Source: Mycobacterium sp. DL99 (GTDB lineage: Bacteria; Actinomycetota; Actinomycetes; Mycobacteriales; Mycobacteriaceae). Taken from it: a stretch of DNA of 64,000 nt. The stretch lies in contig NZ_SJOM01000007.1 in NCBI RefSeq assembly GCF_004762045.1, positions 861,432-925,431 on the forward strand. The letters run 5' to 3'. Below, one piece after another: positions 9,509-17,701 of this stretch (positions are counted from its first letter, which is position 1; each line of letters starts with the position of its first letter). Under the pieces are notes generated by a model that saw only the letters and a program-made list of their open reading frames with translations, had not been told where the DNA came from and searched no databases. The position numbers and the translations under genes were made by a program.

Positions 9509-10711
9509 TCACCACGTTACCGCCAACGATTTCAACCCGTAGATGAAGTGAAAAGACCGGTACTGCACCGCTTCGAACGGTTCCGCGAGCGTCAAGGTGG
9601 GGAATCGCCGCAGCAGGGCCGGGAAGGCGATCCGCATCTCCATGCGGGCCAGCGGGGCGCCGAGGCAGTGGTGCACGCCATGGCCGAAGGCCAGATGTCC
9701 GGGTGCGCCGCGGCGGATGTCGAGCACGTCAGGGCTGTCGATGAAGTTGGGGTCCCGGTTGCCTGCGGGCAGTGAGGCGAAGACCAACTCGCCCGCGCCA
9801 ATCCGCACGCCGGCCACCTCGACGTCGGTGGTGGTGAAGCGGGGGATGGCGTTCTGCACGATGGACAGCCAACGAAGGAGTTCCTCGACGGCGGGGCCGA
9901 CGGCTTCCGGGTCGTCGCGCATCGCGGCCAGCTGTTCGGGGTGGCGCAACAGTGCGAGGGCGCCCAGGCCCAGCATGTTCGACGTGGTTTCGTGTCCGGC
10001 GAGCAGCAGCAGCCCGGCGATGCCGACGAGTTCGTCGTCGGACAACTCGGCGCCGTGGTCGCGGATCAGCATGCCCAGGATGTCCTCGCCTGGGGCGTGG
10101 CGGGCCCGTTCGACGAGGCCGCGCATGTAGTCACGGCTCTGCTGTTGCAGCGCAAGGCGTTCCGCGATGGGCAGGGACAGGTCGAGCTGGAGCGTCGAGC
10201 GGTGCTGGAAGTCGTCTCGGTCCTCGTAGGGCACCCCGAGCAGTTCGCAGATCACCAGCGACGGGATGGGGAGCGCGAAGTCGGCCACCAGATCCGACGG
10301 TGGGCCGGCCGCGGCCATCGCATCGAGCCGGGCGGCGACGATCTCGACGATGCGCGGTTCGAGTCGCTTCATCCGGCGGATGGTGAACTCGGCGGTGAGC
10401 ATGCGGCGCAACCGTTGGTGCTCGGGTGGGTCGAGGCCCAGCAGGTTGCCGGCCCGTGCGCTGGCCAGCTCCTCTTCGGACATCTCGGGCGCCCCGGGCA
10501 GGGTGAAGCCCGGTGGCCTGCTGTTGGAGAACCGTTCGTGGTCACTGAGCACCGCCTTGACGTCCTCGTGGCGGGTGATCAGGTGCACCGGGTTGCCGAG
10601 CGCGCTGATGACGGTGCGTACGCCGTCGGTCTCGCGGATCTCGCTCAGATCGGACGTCGGGTCGAAGGCGTTGCGCCGCATGTGCAGGGGCAGGGTGACC
10701 GGCTCAGTCAT
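9509..10711 (-). CDS. Cytochrome P450
   Basis: A 400-residue soluble heme monooxygenase of bacterial class I type. Landmarks in order are DPPEHQRLRRML (C helix), the oxygen-activating I-helix AGHETTSNM, the K-helix EELLRW (ExxR), and the heme loop FGHGVHHCLGAPLAR with the axial Cys. Sequence character is of the CYP105/107-like actinobacterial group; I cannot assign a numbered family or a substrate. It is followed directly by the ferredoxin gene with overlapping or abutting reading frames and preceded by an alpha/beta hydrolase gene 9 bp upstream, so the three probably form one transcript. Confidence 0.95.
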   Translation of the reverse strand: MTEPVTLPLHMRRNAFDPTSDLSEIRETDGVRTVISALGNPVHLITRHEDVKAVLSDHERFSNSRPPGFTLPGAPEMSEEELASARAGNLLGLDPPEHQRLRRMLTAEFTIRRMKRLEPRIVEIVAARLDAMAAAGPPSDLVADFALPIPSLVICELLGVPYEDRDDFQHRSTLQLDLSLPIAERLALQQQSRDYMRGLVERARHAPGEDILGMLIRDHGAELSDDELVGIAGLLLLAGHETTSNMLGLGALALLRHPEQLAAMRDDPEAVGPAVEELLRWLSIVQNAIPRFTTTDVEVAGVRIGAGELVFASLPAGNRDPNFIDSPDVLDIRRGAPGHLAFGHGVHHCLGAPLARMEMRIAFPALLRRFPTLTLAEPFEAVQYRSFHFIYGLKSLAVTW

Positions 10712-10720
10712 GCTTCGACG

Positions 10721-11536
10721 CTACGCGCGCCCGAGGAAGTCCCTGATCAGCGTATTGGCGAGGGCGGGATTCTCCAGGGCGGCCAGGTGTGCGACGCCGT
10801 CGAGAACTACGAACTCGGCGCCGGGGATGGAATCGGCCATGGCCTTGGTCTCGGAGAGGGGGAACGTCGCGTCCTCGGCGCCGGCGACCACGAGCACCGG
10901 GGTTCGTACCTGTGAGAGCAGGGCCCGCTGATCCGGGCGTCGCGGCACCACGCTTTGCACCGCCCATGCGCTCGAGTCGATGTCGACCCGGTGCGCGGCG
11001 TCGCCGACGAATGCGACGACTTCCGGGCGTACCCGCATCGATGTCGGCCCCAGGAACGCCTTGAGCACTGACCGGGTGAGGGGGCCGCGAATGCCGTTGA
11101 GCACTTTTGCCGCGCGGAGCAGCAGCCCGTATTCGAACCGTTGACGCCGGCCGGCAGCCGACGCTGTGCAGTTCATCAACACGGCCCGGCCGATGCGGTT
11201 CGGGTACAGCGCCGCGAATGTCCCGCCGATCATTCCGCCCCACGAGTTGCCGACGAAATGCGTGCGTTCGACCCCCACGCCGTCGAGGATGTCGGCGACG
11301 GTATCTGCGCAGTCGGCGAAACTGAATGGCGCGGTCAGCTTTTCGCTGCCGCCGTGGCCGGGTGGGTCGACCACGATGACCCGGTAGGTGGTGCCGAACT
11401 CGGCTGCCTGCGCGGCCCACATGTCGCCCGTCATCAACAGGCTCGGCCAGAACAGGATCGCCTCACCCTGACCTGTGACCTGAACCCGGAGCCGGCCGAG
11501 CTTGGTCGGCAGCGTCAACTCCTCCACGTGCGACAT
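10721..11536 (-). CDS. Alpha/beta hydrolase
   Basis: A 271-residue protein with the alpha/beta-hydrolase fold. The nucleophile elbow is VGNSWGGMIGG (Ser), preceded by the VIVVDPPGHGGSEK oxyanion-side segment. Later come the acid-bearing VVAGAEDATFPLSET and the histidine segment VLDGVAHLAALENP. It is likely an esterase, lipase or C-C hydrolase of unknown substrate. ATG 11536 (MSHVEEL) is preferred over a longer start that would overlap the MMPL stop. It lies between the MMPL transporter and the P450 on the same strand. Confidence 0.88.
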   Translation of the reverse strand: MSHVEELTLPTKLGRLRVQVTGQGEAILFWPSLLMTGDMWAAQAAEFGTTYRVIVVDPPGHGGSEKLTAPFSFADCADTVADILDGVGVERTHFVGNSWGGMIGGTFAALYPNRIGRAVLMNCTASAAGRRQRFEYGLLLRAAKVLNGIRGPLTRSVLKAFLGPTSMRVRPEVVAFVGDAAHRVDIDSSAWAVQSVVPRRPDQRALLSQVRTPVLVVAGAEDATFPLSETKAMADSIPGAEFVVLDGVAHLAALENPALANTLIRDFLGRA

Positions 11537-11547
11537 GGTAGGCAGCC

Positions 11548-13554
11548 CTAGTGCTCGGCGTTCAGGCCCGGCCACCAGATCCGCGGGCCGATCAACGTGA
11601 ACAGCGCCGGGATGATCACCGTGCGCACCACGAACGTGTCGAGCAGGATGCCCAGTCCGACGATGATGCCCAGCTGCGTCAGCACGATCAGCGGCAGTAC
11701 GCCCAGCACGCAGAACACCGCCGCCAGCACCACACCGGCACTGGTGATCACCGCGCCGGTGGCCGACACCGCGCGCACGATGCCTTGGCGTGTGCCGTAT
11801 TCCGGGGTCTCCTCGCGGGCCCGCGTCACCAGGAAGATCGTGTAGTCCACTCCGAGCGCCACCAGGAACAGGAACGCGAACAGCGGGGTGCTGTTGTCCA
11901 GTGCCGGGAAGCCGAACAAATGCACGCTGGCCCAGCCGCCCAGGCCGAGTGCGGCCAGCGCGCTGAGCACGGTGACCCCGACCAGCACCAGTGGTGCGAA
12001 CGCCGAGCGCAGCAGCACGTAGAGCACTGCCAGAACCACCGCCAGGATCGCCGGGATCACCACGAGCCGGTCGCGCTTGGCTGCCGCGGCGGCATCCCTG
12101 GCCTGGGCGTCGGACCCGCCCACGACCGCGGTCGGGTCGGCGGACCGGACCGAATCACGCAGCGCGTCAATGGTTTCGAACGCCTCATCGGAGGCGGGTT
12201 CGGCCTTGAGCACCACGGACCACTGTGTCAGCCCGGTCTGCGACTGACCGGCGGGGTTGGCGGAGACGACGCCGGGGGTGTCGGTGATCGCCCGCTGTAC
12301 CTCACCTGCCTTGGCGGTGGAGGCGATGACGCGAGTGGGGTCGGTCAGGCCGCTCGGGAAATGCGCGGCCAGTGTCTGGTATCCGGTCACCGATTCGGCC
12401 TGCACCCGGAACTGCTCGGTCTGGGTCAGCCCGATCGGCGTGGCCAGCAGGGCGGTGCACAGCACGGCCAGGCCGGCCAGCGAGGCCACCGCGACGCGGG
12501 CGGGCTTGCGCGCCACGGAGTCCGCAATCCGGTGCCAGACACCGCTTTCCGTCAGCGGCGTGGCGCCGACCTTGGGGATGAAGGGCCAGAACAACCGCTT
12601 GCCGCACAGGGCGAGCAGCGGCGGCAACACGACAAGGACGAAGATCGCGGCGACCACCAGGCCCGATGCGGCCTGCACGCCGAGGCTGCGGTTGCTCGGT
12701 GCGGAGGCGAACAGCAGGGTCAGCAGGGCCAGCACCACGGTGGCGTTACTCGCCACGATCGCCGGGGCGGCGGCACGTACCGCAACCACCAGGGCTTCGC
12801 GGTGCTGCTCGGTGCGCCCGAGCTCCTCCCGGTACCGCGAAATCAACAGCAACGCATAGTTGGTGCCCGCACCGAATACGAGCACGCTCGTGATGCCCGA
12901 TGTCGAACCGTCCGGGCTGAGGCCGAATCCGGAGGCCACCGCGGTCCCGACGACGGCGCCGACACGGTCGGCGAAAGCGATCACCAGCAGCGGCACCAGC
13001 CACAGCACCGGCGAGCGGTAGGTGATGATGAGCAGCAGCGCCACCACGGTCGCGGTCACCGCGAGCAATGTGATGTTCGCTCCGGCAAACGAATTGGCAA
13101 TGTCGGCACCGAACGCCGGGCCACCGGTGATCTCGGCCCGCAGCCCGGGCGGCAAGCCGCTGGCAGCGGTCGCGCGCAGATCCTTCACCGCGTCGTTGAG
13201 ACCGAAACCGGACAGGTCGGCCTTCAACGGCACCGTGGCCACTGCCGCCTTGCCGTCGTCGGCGACCACCACGGGCGGTCCGGGCGAACCGGTCATCCGG
13301 TGGCGCGCATCGGCGGTGGCGTCGACGTCGGCCATGGTGAGCTCACCGCCGTCGGTACGGGTCACCACCAGGATCGCCGGAACCTGATCTCCGCCGGGGA
13401 AATCGGCCCGCAGGGCGTCGGCCCGGGCCGATTCGGCGTCGGACGGAACGGCGACCGGCGACTGGGAGGCGGCGTCGCCTCCGCTCAGCAGGCCCAGCAG
13501 TCCGCCGGAGACGACCACGACCAGTACGGCCAGCCACGCCAAACGCCTAATCAC
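11548..13554 (-). CDS. MMPL/RND-family transporter
   Basis: A 668-residue RND-type membrane exporter with two repeats of a large extracytoplasmic porter loop followed by five to six membrane helices. The TM10 proton-relay motif ALGVDYTIFLVTR carries the usual Asp-Tyr, while the TM4 counterpart reads FGAGTNYALLLISRYREEL, with Asn where MmpL3-type proteins have Asp. Such Asn variants occur in actinomycete antibiotic-exporter-like MMPLs as far as I recall. It probably exports a lipid or hydrophobic small molecule. Its first codons overlap the stop of the antiporter gene by 8 bp, so the two are translationally coupled. Confidence 0.92.
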   Translation of the reverse strand: MIRRLAWLAVLVVVVSGGLLGLLSGGDAASQSPVAVPSDAESARADALRADFPGGDQVPAILVVTRTDGGELTMADVDATADARHRMTGSPGPPVVVADDGKAAVATVPLKADLSGFGLNDAVKDLRATAASGLPPGLRAEITGGPAFGADIANSFAGANITLLAVTATVVALLLIITYRSPVLWLVPLLVIAFADRVGAVVGTAVASGFGLSPDGSTSGITSVLVFGAGTNYALLLISRYREELGRTEQHREALVVAVRAAAPAIVASNATVVLALLTLLFASAPSNRSLGVQAASGLVVAAIFVLVVLPPLLALCGKRLFWPFIPKVGATPLTESGVWHRIADSVARKPARVAVASLAGLAVLCTALLATPIGLTQTEQFRVQAESVTGYQTLAAHFPSGLTDPTRVIASTAKAGEVQRAITDTPGVVSANPAGQSQTGLTQWSVVLKAEPASDEAFETIDALRDSVRSADPTAVVGGSDAQARDAAAAAKRDRLVVIPAILAVVLAVLYVLLRSAFAPLVLVGVTVLSALAALGLGGWASVHLFGFPALDNSTPLFAFLFLVALGVDYTIFLVTRAREETPEYGTRQGIVRAVSATGAVITSAGVVLAAVFCVLGVLPLIVLTQLGIIVGLGILLDTFVVRTVIIPALFTLIGPRIWWPGLNAEH

Positions 13555-15139
13555 GGTTCAGTGTCGCCTCTTCCAGATCGAGACCGCGCAGCACGGTGCG
13601 CAGTACTTCATCGTCGATGTGCCCGGCATCGCGCTCGGCGATGAATGTCTGCCGTTCGGCGGCAAGCATTTCCAACCGTAGACGGCGGAAGGCTGAGGCG
13701 GGGCTCTCTCCGATGTCGTCTTCGCCGCGGCCCAGCCGTTCCCAGGCGGCATTGCGGCGCCGGGTATTCCAGGCCCGCAGGATCTCGCCGGCGCGTTCGG
13801 GTACGTCACTGCCGGGGGTTTGTTCGGAGAGCAGTTCGTCGAGCCGGGCCGCGGCGGCCCGGGCCGCCCGGTCCTGTGCGGCCGCGGTTGCGATCGCGTC
13901 GGCATGCTCCTCGTTGCCCTGCACCCCGAGCACCCTGATGAACCACGGCAGCGTCAAACCGTGCAGCAACAGCGTGCCGACCACGACGACGAAGGTCAGG
14001 AACACCAACTGCGGGCGGCCGGGGAACGGGTCACCGGACAGCGTCGTGGCCGGGACGGCGAACGCCGCGGCGAGCGAGACGACCCCGCGCATGCCCGCCC
14101 AAGCCAGGATGAACACCTGCCCCGGGGTCGGCATCGGTTCACGGGCCCGCACCTTCTTGGACAGCAGCCGCGGCAGATAGGCGAAGCAGTACACCCAGAT
14201 GATCCGCACCATGATCACCGACGTGAGCACCGCCGCCGACGAGATCGCCAGGGTGGCCGCCGAGATCCCGGTGAGTTCGCCGATCACCTTGGGCAGTTGC
14301 AGCCCGATCAGGAAGAAGGCGAACGACTCGAGCACCAGCTGCAATGCCTTCCACACCGCAGAGTCCTGTAGCCGGGTCGCGTAGCCGGCGTCGGTCTCGC
14401 GCTGTCCCAGCAGCAATGCCGCCACCACCACGGCGATCACCCCGGAGCCGTGCACTTCTTCGGCCACGAGGTAGATCGTGAAAGGTGCCACCAGGCCGAT
14501 GGCGCTCTCCACCAGCGGATCGTCGAGCCTGGTCCGGATGTAGTGCACCACCATGCCCAGCGTGACGCCGACCACCACACCGCCGACTGCGGCCAGGGCA
14601 AAGGTGCCGAGACCGCGTGCCCAGGTGGCCGATGCGCCTATTGCGGCTGCCAGCGCCACCTTGTACGCGGTGAGCGCGGTGGCGTCGTTGAGCAGGCTCT
14701 CCCCGCCGAGCAGCGTCATGATGCGGCGCGGCAGCCCGAGCCGGCGGCCGACTGCGGTCGCCGACACGGCGTCGGGCGGCGCCACGATGGCGCCCAGGGT
14801 GAGTGCGGCGGCGATGGTGAGCTCGGGCACGGTGTGAAACGCGACCACGCCGACGACCACTGTCGTGGCCAACGGCAGACCGATCGCCAACAGCCCGATC
14901 GTCCTGACGTTCTTGCGCATCGCCAGGTAGCTGCTCTCCAGTCCCGCCGACCACAGCAGCGGCGGCAGGATCACGAAGAGCACCAGGTCGGGATCCAGGT
15001 GCACGTCGTCGAAGCCCGGTATCGCGCTGCTGGCCAGCCCGGCCACCACCAGCGCCAGCGGTGCCGAGACGTCGAAGCGGCGGGCCACGGCGGCCAGCAG
15101 AATTGCGGCGACCAGTGCCGCCAGGAGTGAGGCACCCAC
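13547..15139 (-). CDS. Na+/H+ antiporter, NhaP/CPA1 type
   Basis: A 530-residue protein with about 12 membrane segments and a hydrophilic ~110-residue C-terminal tail rich in Arg and Glu. CPA1 signatures are APPDAVSATAV, GGESLLNDATALTAYK (Asn-Asp cation site), FFLIGLQL and AWAGMRGVVSLAAAFAVP (functional Arg). It exchanges Na+ or K+ for H+ to control cytoplasmic pH and salt. GTG 15139 was chosen because a strong AGGAGGA ribosome site sits 8 nt upstream; the longer frame has none. It is divergent from a UBP-type zinc-finger gene, a domain often found fused to or beside antiporters of this class. Confidence 0.92.
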   Translation of the reverse strand: MGASLLAALVAAILLAAVARRFDVSAPLALVVAGLASSAIPGFDDVHLDPDLVLFVILPPLLWSAGLESSYLAMRKNVRTIGLLAIGLPLATTVVVGVVAFHTVPELTIAAALTLGAIVAPPDAVSATAVGRRLGLPRRIMTLLGGESLLNDATALTAYKVALAAAIGASATWARGLGTFALAAVGGVVVGVTLGMVVHYIRTRLDDPLVESAIGLVAPFTIYLVAEEVHGSGVIAVVVAALLLGQRETDAGYATRLQDSAVWKALQLVLESFAFFLIGLQLPKVIGELTGISAATLAISSAAVLTSVIMVRIIWVYCFAYLPRLLSKKVRAREPMPTPGQVFILAWAGMRGVVSLAAAFAVPATTLSGDPFPGRPQLVFLTFVVVVGTLLLHGLTLPWFIRVLGVQGNEEHADAIATAAAQDRAARAAAARLDELLSEQTPGSDVPERAGEILRAWNTRRRNAAWERLGRGEDDIGESPASAFRRLRLEMLAAERQTFIAERDAGHIDDEVLRTVLRGLDLEEATLNRD

Positions 15140-15182
15140 GTTGTCGTTCCTCCTTCGTGTGCCGTGCCTATCCTTGATCAAC

Positions 15183-15485
15183 ATGTTGAGGAGATCACGC
15201 CGACGGGAGCAGAATCCGGCGCCTCGCACCTGCGAACATCTCGAGGCAGCGGTCGACGAGCCGCAACCGTTGACCCCCGGTCGCTGCCAGGAATGCGAGG
15301 AAGACGGCGAGAACAACTGGGCGCATCTTCGGATGTGCCTGGCCTGCGGCCACGTCGGTTGCTGTGACTCGAGCCCGCATCAGCATGCCACCAAGCACTT
15401 TCAGCAGAGCGGTCATCCGGTCATGCGTTCGGCGGAACCCGGCGAGAGTTGGCGTTGGTGCTATATCGACCATCGAGTCGGGTGA
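15183..15485 (+). CDS. UBP-type zinc-finger protein
   Basis: A 100-residue protein with the zinc-binding pattern CEHL...CQECEEDGENNWAHLRMCLACGHVGCCDSSPHQHATKHFQQSGHPV...WCYIDH, characteristic of the ZnF-UBP domain of eukaryotic deubiquitinases and of many actinobacterial stand-alone proteins. In eukaryotes the fold binds ubiquitin's C-terminal GG; the bacterial ligand is unknown. ATG 15183 gives the compact domain. The gene is divergent from the NhaP antiporter, and such domains are recalled as annotated fused to actinobacterial antiporters, so a regulatory link to ion transport is plausible inference. Confidence 0.88.
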   Translation: MLRRSRRREQNPAPRTCEHLEAAVDEPQPLTPGRCQECEEDGENNWAHLRMCLACGHVGCCDSSPHQHATKHFQQSGHPVMRSAEPGESWRWCYIDHRVG

Positions 15486-15509
15486 CGATCTGGCAGGCTG
15501 GTGCGTGCG

Positions 15510-16808
15510 ATGAGTGAATCGATTGAGGACGCGCAGACCGATGACCTGACAGACGATCAGGTCGACGGCGCCGAAGATGCTCCGGCCGAGGCCGCGAACG
15601 ACGGATCAGAAGCCGGCGCCGGTAAGCCCACGGACCCTGCGGCGACAGTGCTGCTGCTGGGTTCGGGTGACCTGAGCCGTGAGCTCGCGCTGGCGTTCCA
15701 GCGGCTGGGCGGCGTCGTGGTGGCCGCCGACCGGTACTACGCGCCCGCACACAGCGTCGCGGACCGCTCGGCGGTGATCAAGATGAACGACGCCGAGGAA
15801 CTCACCGCGCTGATCGAGCGGGAGAAGCCGCGTTACGTGGTGGCCGAGTCGGGCGTCATCGCCGCCGACGCATTGGTCGCCGTGGCCGAGCGGGGCGACA
15901 TCGAGGTTCTGCCGGCCCCGCGCAGCATCCGGCTCAGCCAGGACCGGGAGGGGCTGCGCCGGCTGGCATCGGACGAGCTGGGCCTGCCTACGGTGCCGTT
16001 CTGGTTCGCCGGGTCGGTCGAGGAGCTGACCGCGGTGGCCGAGCATGCCGGCTTCCCGCTGGTGGTCAAGCCGGTGATGGGCGCCCAGCGCGACGGCGAG
16101 TCGGTGCTGCTCCGTCCCGACGACGTCGAGCCGGCCTGGCAGCGTGCCACCACCGCCGGACACATCGCTCAGAACCGGGTGCTGGCCGAGTCCGTCGTCG
16201 AGGTCGAATACGAGATCACGATGCTGACTGTGCGCACCACCGGTCCGACCGGGCCCGGCGTGCAGTTCTGCGAGCCGATCGGGCACCGGCAGGTGGGGAG
16301 CGACGTGCTGGAGTCCTGGCAGCCTCAGCCGCTGTCGCCGGCGGCGCTCGATGCCGCGAAGTCGATCTCCGCGCGGATCGTCAACTCACTGGGCGGTCGC
16401 GGGGTTTTCGGGGTTGAGCTGCTGGTTCAGGGCGATGACGTGTACTTCTCCGATGTGCGGATCCGTCCGCACGACAGCGGGCTGGTGACGCTCCGGTCGC
16501 AGCGGTTGTCGGAGTTCGAGATGCATGCCAGGGCGATCCTGGGCCTGGCGGTGGACACCATCATGATCTCCCCGGCGGCTGCCGAGGTCACCTACGGTGG
16601 GGCCGACGCCGGCGAGCCGTCGGCCGACATCAGCACGGTGCTGGCCGAAGCGCTTGCCACGTCGGAGAGCGATGTGCGGCTGTTCGGTCGCCCGGGCGAA
16701 TCCGACGCTCCTCGCCGCCTCGGGGTCGCGTTGGCCACCGCGCCTGACGTGATCATCGCCCGTGACCGTGCCCGCCGCGTCGGCACCGCGCTGCGCAAGC
16801 TGTGGTAG
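15510..16808 (+). CDS. purT: Formate-dependent phosphoribosylglycinamide formyltransferase (GAR transformylase 2)
   Basis: ATP-grasp enzyme that uses formate and ATP to formylate GAR in purine synthesis, an alternative to folate-dependent PurN. The 432-residue protein has the N-terminal VLLLGSGDLSRELALAFQRLGG nucleotide-fold motif, PRSIRLSQDREGLRRLASDELGLPTVPF, the ATP-grasp lid FPLVVKPVMGAQRDGESV, and the metal/ATP region RGVFGVELLVQGDDVYFSDVRIRPHDSG. It has an unusual acidic low-complexity N-terminal extension of about 40 residues before the first strand. Both GTG 15501 and ATG 15510 are possible starts. The next gene, on the same strand, begins 9 bp downstream. Confidence 0.93.
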   Translation: MSESIEDAQTDDLTDDQVDGAEDAPAEAANDGSEAGAGKPTDPAATVLLLGSGDLSRELALAFQRLGGVVVAADRYYAPAHSVADRSAVIKMNDAEELTALIEREKPRYVVAESGVIAADALVAVAERGDIEVLPAPRSIRLSQDREGLRRLASDELGLPTVPFWFAGSVEELTAVAEHAGFPLVVKPVMGAQRDGESVLLRPDDVEPAWQRATTAGHIAQNRVLAESVVEVEYEITMLTVRTTGPTGPGVQFCEPIGHRQVGSDVLESWQPQPLSPAALDAAKSISARIVNSLGGRGVFGVELLVQGDDVYFSDVRIRPHDSGLVTLRSQRLSEFEMHARAILGLAVDTIMISPAAAEVTYGGADAGEPSADISTVLAEALATSESDVRLFGRPGESDAPRRLGVALATAPDVIIARDRARRVGTALRKLW

Positions 16809-16816
16809 GTCGGGAT

Positions 16817-17284
16817 ATGGCTGAGGACACAGAAGGCACCGAGTTTTCGCAATCCGATCGGCCCACGATGGCGCCGTTCCTGGGGGCGTTGGCCGTCATT
16901 GTGCTCGTGGTGATCGTTGTCGTTCTGCTCAACGTCTTCGGCACCGACGGGCGCAGCGAGGAGCAGAAGGTGAGCCTCGCGGCGGTCGGCCAGAATGACG
17001 CGCTGCAGCGGGAGAACTTCGGCGAATTCTCGGACTACACCTGCACCGTCCAGCGTGGGGCCGAGGCAGATTTCATTGCCCGGCAGCGTGATTCGGTGGC
17101 CAGGCAGGGCGCCAGGTATGTGGACGACGTGACGGAGGTCAAGGTCGAGGGGGATCGGGCCACCGCGACGGTGGTCTACCACTTCGGTAACACCCCCGAC
17201 GCCAAGGTGAACACCGAGACGTCGTTCGTGCGTGAGGACGGCCAATGGCGCGTCTGTTCGAGTATGGGAGACTCACGCCCGTGA
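16817..17284 (+). CDS. Conserved membrane-anchored protein with NTF2-like external domain
   Basis: A 155-residue protein with a short acidic cytoplasmic N-terminus, one membrane helix (FLGALAVIVLVVIVVVLLNVF, residues about 20-41) and an external domain of about 110 residues. The ending WRVCSSMGDSRP, two cysteines and alternating EVKVEGDRATATVVYHF strands resemble the domain in the 1435-2226 gene product, that is, a DUF4878/lumazine-binding-like NTF2 fold. Function unknown. ATG 16817 is preferred over the upstream GTG that overlaps purT. Its stop overlaps the rhodanese start by 4 bp. Confidence 0.78.
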   Translation: MAEDTEGTEFSQSDRPTMAPFLGALAVIVLVVIVVVLLNVFGTDGRSEEQKVSLAAVGQNDALQRENFGEFSDYTCTVQRGAEADFIARQRDSVARQGARYVDDVTEVKVEGDRATATVVYHFGNTPDAKVNTETSFVREDGQWRVCSSMGDSRP

Positions 17285-17694
17285 GCTATGCAGGAGACAT
17301 CACGCCTGAGGAGGCCTGGAAACTTCTGAGTGAGAATTCCGAGGCCGTGCTGGTGGATTGTCGTACCGACGCCGAATGGCGCTTCGTCGGCGTGCCGGAT
17401 CTGTCCACCCTCGAGCGTGACGTGGTCTACGTGGAATGGAACCGGAACGACGGCAGCCATAACGATGCGTTCGTCGACGATCTTCAGGCCTCCGGCGTGA
17501 CGCCGGGCGAACGGCCGGTGGTTTTCCTGTGTCGCTCCGGCAACCGTTCGATCGGCGCTGCCGAGGCCGCCACCGCGGCGGGCATCGGGCCGTCCTACAA
17601 CATCCTCGACGGATTCGAGGGCAATCTCGACGAGCACCGCCACCGCGGCGGTACCGGCTGGAAGGCCGTCGGTCTGCCTTGGAAACAGAGCTGA
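17281..17694 (+). CDS. Rhodanese-like sulfurtransferase (Rv0390-like)
   Basis: A 137-residue single rhodanese domain. The active-site loop is FLCRSGNRSIGAA with the persulfide-carrying Cys followed by the phosphate-like loop, and the N-terminal segment ITPEEAWKLLSENSEAVLVDCRTDAEW is the CH2-A/B rhodanese signature. GTG 17281 overlaps the preceding stop (GTGA). It lies 7 bp upstream of metZ, as Rv0390 lies beside Rv0391, suggesting delivery or handling of sulfane sulfur or sulfide in methionine/cysteine synthesis, although direct evidence for a partnership is lacking. Confidence 0.93.
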   Translation: MSYAGDITPEEAWKLLSENSEAVLVDCRTDAEWRFVGVPDLSTLERDVVYVEWNRNDGSHNDAFVDDLQASGVTPGERPVVFLCRSGNRSIGAAEAATAAGIGPSYNILDGFEGNLDEHRHRGGTGWKAVGLPWKQS

Positions 17695-17701
17695 GAGCCG
17701 C

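Noticed and set aside
11551..13644. 697-codon plus-strand frame opposite the MMPL gene
   Set aside because: Shadow frame rich in Gln, His and Arg; the minus strand encodes a clear MMPL protein with membrane helices.
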